10,062 bases of DNA from an uncultured cyanobacterium (GTDB taxonomy: Bacteria > Cyanobacteriota > Cyanobacteriia > PCC-6307 > Cyanobiaceae), in the NCBI GenBank assembly GCA_903921295.1, contig CAIXOZ010000064.1:1-10062 (forward strand), written 5' to 3'. Position numbers and translations under genes: made by a program. Below are positions 7,107 through 10,062 of this stretch, in pieces (within the stretch, counting starts at the first letter, position 1; each line of letters begins with the position of its first letter). The notes below the pieces were generated by a model. That model was not told the origin of the DNA. It did no database searches and was given only the letters and a program-made list of their open reading frames with translations.

Positions 7107-8561
7107 ATGCAAGCCCTCACGGATCGGCTCCTGCGCAGCTGGCTGCGCTGTCGCCGCCGGGCCTGGCTCGATCGTCATGGGGATCCTGCATCGCGCCGGT
7201 GGACGGCCCACCGCGCCCTGCAGCTCCAGGACCAGGTCCGCAGTTTTCAGTCGCTGCTCCCCAGCCGCCCTGGCCATGGCGAGGCCGCCTGTGCCGCCGG
7301 CGCCCCGGGGGTGGTCGGACTGCGCCTGGCCGACACCCTGGATGGGGGGCTGCGGGTGGAGGCCCATCCGCCGCTGCTGCTGCGGGAGGACGGCGCCAGC
7401 CGCTGGGGCGAGCACCGTTACCGTCCGGTGCTGGTGCGCCAGGGCCGCCATCTGACACGGGATCAGCGCCTGCAGCTGGCCCTCTGGGGCCGTCTGCTGC
7501 AGGCACACCAGCAGGCGCCGGTGTCCCATGCCGTTGTGGTCGCCGGCAGCGGCACGGCGATGCAGCGGGACCTGTTCCCGCTCGGCGCCGGCCTGCAGGC
7601 GCAGGCGCAGGAGAGCCTGCAGCGGCTGCAGCTGGATCTGGAGCGGCAGGATCCCCCCGAGCTGGTCAACGATCGCAAGAAATGCGTGCTCTGCAGCTGG
7701 CGCAGCCTCTGTGATCAGGAGGCGGGCGCCATCGGTCATCTGAGCGAGGTGAGCGGCATCGGCGGCAAGCGTCGCGATCTCCTGCTCGGTCTTGGCCTGG
7801 CCACCGTGGCGGATCTGGCTGCGGCCGATCCCGAGGGGCTGGCCGATCAGCTCGAGGCCCATGGCGAGCAGCACCGCGAGGCGGCCCTGGCTCTGGTGAA
7901 TCAGGCGCGGGTGCAGGTGCAGGGCGTGCCACGTCGGCGGGATGGCGGCGTGGTGCTGCCCGAGCTGGCAACGGCCCCAGGGGTGCTCCTTTACGACATC
8001 GAATCCGATCCCGACGCCCGCGACGACTTTCTGCACGGCTTCGTGTTGCTGCAGCGTCGCGGCGATGGTTCCTGGCCGCCAGCCTCACAGGCGCGTTACC
8101 AGCCGCTGCTGGCCCGATATGAACACGGGGAAGCCCGCCTCTGGCGACGACTGTCAGTCCTGCTTGCCCGTTACCCGGATTGGCCGGTCCTGCATTACGG
8201 CGAAACCGAGCGGCTCACCCTGGTTCGAATGGCCCAGCGCCAGGGGGCTTCGGCAGCCGAGCTGTCCCGGCTCCAGGGTCGCTGTCTTGATGTGCATCAA
8301 CGCCTGCGCCAGCACTGGCTGTTGCCGGTGAACAGCTATGGCCTCAAGGCGGTGGCCCAGTGGATCGGCTTCCGCTGGAGTCAGAGCGGGGTGGATGGAG
8401 CCAGGGCCCTGCTCTGGTGGCGTCAGTGGCGGCTGGCGGACCCTGGTCGCTTCACGCCGGCCCGCCACGACAACCTGCGCCGCATCTTCCGCTACAACCG
8501 CGACGACAACCTCGCCACCTGGGCGGTGGTGTCCTGGCTGCTCAATCCCCCGGCAGGCTGA
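7107..8561 (+). CDS. TM0106-family RecB-like nuclease with C-terminal RNase H-like exonuclease domain
   Basis: The 484-residue protein has the TM0106-type layout. Residues 1-205 are a RecB/Cas4-like domain with the four-cysteine pattern of Fe-S nucleases: Cys15 near the N-terminus and Cys193, Cys196 and Cys202 in KKCVLCSWRSLC. Residues 211-245 look like a helix-hairpin-helix DNA-binding segment (LSEVSGIGGKRRDLL). Residues about 290-480 match the RNase H-like (YprB-type, DEDD) exonuclease domain: YDIES (Asp297, Glu299), LHYGETE (362-368), CLDVHQRL (Asp395), NSYGLKAVA (409-417) and YNRDD (463-467). The exonuclease motifs are complete. The PD-(D/E)xK motifs of the first domain look eroded: HPPLLL (87-92) and YRPVLVRQG (105-113) lack the expected Asp and Lys. 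A role in DNA or RNA processing is likely, but no specific pathway can be named. The last 20 bp overlap the end of ygfZ on the other strand. Confidence 0.85.
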   Translation: MQALTDRLLRSWLRCRRRAWLDRHGDPASRRWTAHRALQLQDQVRSFQSLLPSRPGHGEAACAAGAPGVVGLRLADTLDGGLRVEAHPPLLLREDGASRWGEHRYRPVLVRQGRHLTRDQRLQLALWGRLLQAHQQAPVSHAVVVAGSGTAMQRDLFPLGAGLQAQAQESLQRLQLDLERQDPPELVNDRKKCVLCSWRSLCDQEAGAIGHLSEVSGIGGKRRDLLLGLGLATVADLAAADPEGLADQLEAHGEQHREAALALVNQARVQVQGVPRRRDGGVVLPELATAPGVLLYDIESDPDARDDFLHGFVLLQRRGDGSWPPASQARYQPLLARYEHGEARLWRRLSVLLARYPDWPVLHYGETERLTLVRMAQRQGASAAELSRLQGRCLDVHQRLRQHWLLPVNSYGLKAVAQWIGFRWSQSGVDGARALLWWRQWRLADPGRFTPARHDNLRRIFRYNRDDNLATWAVVSWLLNPPAG

Positions 8562-9561
8562 AGCCCTCCGGCACCGACAGCAGCAGCCTTGGGCTGCCCT
8601 CCTCGCCGCTGCCGGTGAGCAGCGCTGATTCCTCGAGCGCACCTCTGCGCACCAGGGCCAGGCCGATCAGCAGCACCGCGTCGCCGCTCCCGTTCTCGGC
8701 GGCCCGGCCAGGCTGGGTCCCGTTCAGGCGGAGCAGGCTCGTGATCCGGCCGGCCCGTTCGCCGTCAGTCGTGCTCAGGGGCTGACCCGGTTGCAGCCGT
8801 TCCAGCCACTGCTCGGCCACGTCGGCCGGCCCCTGCCAGTGCCAGCGCCGCAGCTGCTGCTTGATGCCGTCATAGGTGACGAGCCGGGCCAGGGTCTCCT
8901 GGCCCACGTAGCAGCCCTTGCTCAGGCTCACCCGCGAGGCCAGTCCCAGCTCAAAGGGATTGGTGTCGCCGTTCAGTTCTGCCGGCGCGGCGGCCTGGCC
9001 CCGCTGGATGCGCCAGGCTTCAGCCGCTTCCGGGGCCAGGGGGCTGCAGGCCGCCAGCTCGGAGGACAGGGCGGTGTCCCCCCGCAGCACCAGCAGCGAG
9101 GGCCCAAGCTGAAAGCCCCCGCTCCCTTCGACACCGAGGGGCTGCCATTGGTCCTGCGCCACGTCCCTCGTTGCTTCGGCCGCAGGCCAGCCTTCGATCA
9201 AGCGCACCGGTTCGGTCGCTCCCAGGCACACCTGGTCGGCCGGGAAGAGCACCCGATCGAGCTGTTGCCGCACCTGATCGCCATCGCCGGCGGTGATCAC
9301 CAGCCAGGCGCCAGCCGCATCGGCCAGCACCTCCACCAGGGCGGTCACCCGGGCGGTGGGGCTGAGGCAGCAGCTGCGGCGCCACTGGCCCGGGCGGGCC
9401 AGCTGCAGGTCCTGGCTGCTCTGGCCATGCAGGAAGCGCAGGCTGTCGGGCCCATCGAGGCGCAGGAGGGTGGCGGCCTGCTCGTGGCGCCAGGGAGCCT
9501 CGGGCGCGCTGAGCGGCCAGGGCGTCGGCTGGGACGCCGATGGTTGAGGGGTGCTCTCCAT
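8542..9561 (-). CDS. ygfZ: YgfZ/GcvT-domain folate-binding protein
   Basis: YgfZ is a tetrahydrofolate-binding protein related to the glycine-cleavage T-protein. It supports the assembly or repair of certain Fe-S proteins in the cytoplasm. The 339-residue product contains the diagnostic KGCYVGQE motif (215-222), whose Cys217 is the family's functional cysteine, preceded by the conserved NPFELGL (201-207). The N-terminal part shows the usual substrate-like pocket segment LRFLHGQSSQDL (41-52). The first 20 or so residues are rich in Pro and Ser and probably disordered. The start is the ATG at 9561, only 2 bp after the pyrE stop codon (TGACCATGG), so the two are almost surely co-transcribed and possibly translationally coupled. 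The C-terminus converges with the neighbouring nuclease gene, with 20 bp shared. Confidence 0.92.
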   Translation of the reverse strand: MESTPQPSASQPTPWPLSAPEAPWRHEQAATLLRLDGPDSLRFLHGQSSQDLQLARPGQWRRSCCLSPTARVTALVEVLADAAGAWLVITAGDGDQVRQQLDRVLFPADQVCLGATEPVRLIEGWPAAEATRDVAQDQWQPLGVEGSGGFQLGPSLLVLRGDTALSSELAACSPLAPEAAEAWRIQRGQAAAPAELNGDTNPFELGLASRVSLSKGCYVGQETLARLVTYDGIKQQLRRWHWQGPADVAEQWLERLQPGQPLSTTDGERAGRITSLLRLNGTQPGRAAENGSGDAVLLIGLALVRRGALEESALLTGSGEEGSPRLLLSVPEGFSLPGD

Positions 9562-9563
9562 GG

Positions 9564-10061
9564 TCAGGTGCCCGGGGCTGCGGCCGCGGCGATCGCCTCG
9601 AGCTGAAACAGGCTGCGCAGTTCCAGTCCAGCGGCTTCAAGGGCGTCCTGGCCCCCTTCCTGGCGATCGACGATCGTCACCACCCGCTGCACCCGATAGC
9701 CGGCCTCGCGCAGTTGATGGACGGCCTTGAGGGACGAGCCGCCGCTCGTGACCACGTCTTCCAGCACCGTGATCACCTGGCCGGGCTCCGGCAGGGGGCC
9801 CTCCAGCCAGGCGCCTGTGCCGTGGCCCTTGGCCTCCTTGCGCACGATCAGGGCATCGAGGCTGCGGCCCTCGAGGGCGGCACTCAGGGCCACAGCGCTG
9901 ACGAGGGGATCGGCGCCCAGGGTGAGACCGGCCACCGCCACGGCTTCGGCCTCCACCTCCGCCAGCATCAGGGAGCCGAGCAGGGCCAGGCCGGTACCGC
10001 TCAGGCTCACCGGTTTGCAGTTCACGTAGTGGTCGCTGCTGCGCCCTGAGGCCAGGGTGAA
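9564..10061 (-). CDS. pyrE: Orotate phosphoribosyltransferase, 3' part (5' end outside window)
   Basis: PyrE joins orotate to PRPP to give orotidine 5'-phosphate, the fifth step of de novo pyrimidine synthesis. The frame is open to the right edge, where it reads FTLASGRSSDHYVNCKPVSL, the typical OPRT N-terminal region, so the first few dozen residues are missing. Visible landmarks are the flexible catalytic loop VRKEAKGHGTG (KxxKxHG pattern, around base 9830) and the PRPP-binding motif VLEDVVTSGGSS (around bases 9740-9775). Both are complete, so the enzyme looks active. The valine GTG at 10023-10025 lies inside the gene and is not the true start. Its stop lies 2 bp before the ygfZ ATG, forming a pyrE-ygfZ operon. 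Confidence 0.94.
   Translation of the reverse strand, partial: FTLASGRSSDHYVNCKPVSLSGTGLALLGSLMLAEVEAEAVAVAGLTLGADPLVSAVALSAALEGRSLDALIVRKEAKGHGTGAWLEGPLPEPGQVITVLEDVVTSGGSSLKAVHQLREAGYRVQRVVTIVDRQEGGQDALEAAGLELRSLFQLEAIAAAAAPGT
9588..9597. repeat. HIP1 octamer in extended form GGCGATCGCC
   Basis: A perfect cyanobacterial HIP1 palindrome near the 3' end of pyrE, the third in the window. Confidence 0.7.
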
Positions 10062-10062
10062 G

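Noticed and set aside
7044..8036. A 330-codon open frame on the - strand opposite the TM0106-type nuclease
   Set aside because: The + strand product has conserved Fe-S cysteines and RNase H-like motifs, while the antisense product is Gln/Ala/Leu-rich with no family features.
8222..8230. GGTTCGAAT, resembling a tRNA T-arm
   Set aside because: It lies inside an intact coding region of the nuclease, and no acceptor, D or anticodon stem can be drawn around it.

Overview
The window looks like chromosomal DNA of a GC-rich unicellular cyanobacterium of the Synechococcus/Cyanobium kind. The reasons are an apocarotenoid-oxygenase-type carotenoid cleavage enzyme, a TM0106-type RecB-like nuclease, a phosphohexomutase resembling Synechocystis Slr1334, three copies of the cyanobacterial HIP1 octamer GCGATCGC, and tightly packed genes of high GC content. 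This placement is inferred from gene content; no rRNA or marker gene is present.

Layout from left to right. The 3' part of hisB (histidine biosynthesis, + strand) converges on an Mrr-like protein (- strand) whose nuclease motif appears to have lost its catalytic residues. A 334-bp divergent spacer separates it from a carotenoid cleavage oxygenase on the + strand. That gene is followed by a strong inverted repeat, probably its terminator. Next comes a leftward cluster, read from right to left: phosphohexomutase (starting near 7018), an alpha/beta hydrolase broken by one frameshift near 4621-4635, and the RdgB/HAM1 nucleotide-pyrophosphatase gene. The junctions in this cluster are only a few to a few dozen bases long, so co-transcription is likely. 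An 88-bp divergent spacer then leads to the TM0106-family nuclease (+ strand), which overlaps the end of ygfZ (- strand) by 20 bp. ygfZ lies 2 bp downstream of pyrE, which runs off the right edge.

Most genes are housekeeping: histidine and pyrimidine synthesis, sugar-phosphate interconversion, nucleotide-pool sanitation, Fe-S protein maintenance and apocarotenoid metabolism. The unusual items are the two nuclease-fold proteins whose PD-(D/E)xK sites look degenerate (the Mrr-like protein, and the N-terminal domain of the TM0106 protein, whose RNase H-like domain is intact), and the frameshifted hydrolase, which looks like an A/T-richer insertion between two core genes. I found no CRISPR array, transposase, tRNA, rRNA or phage gene.
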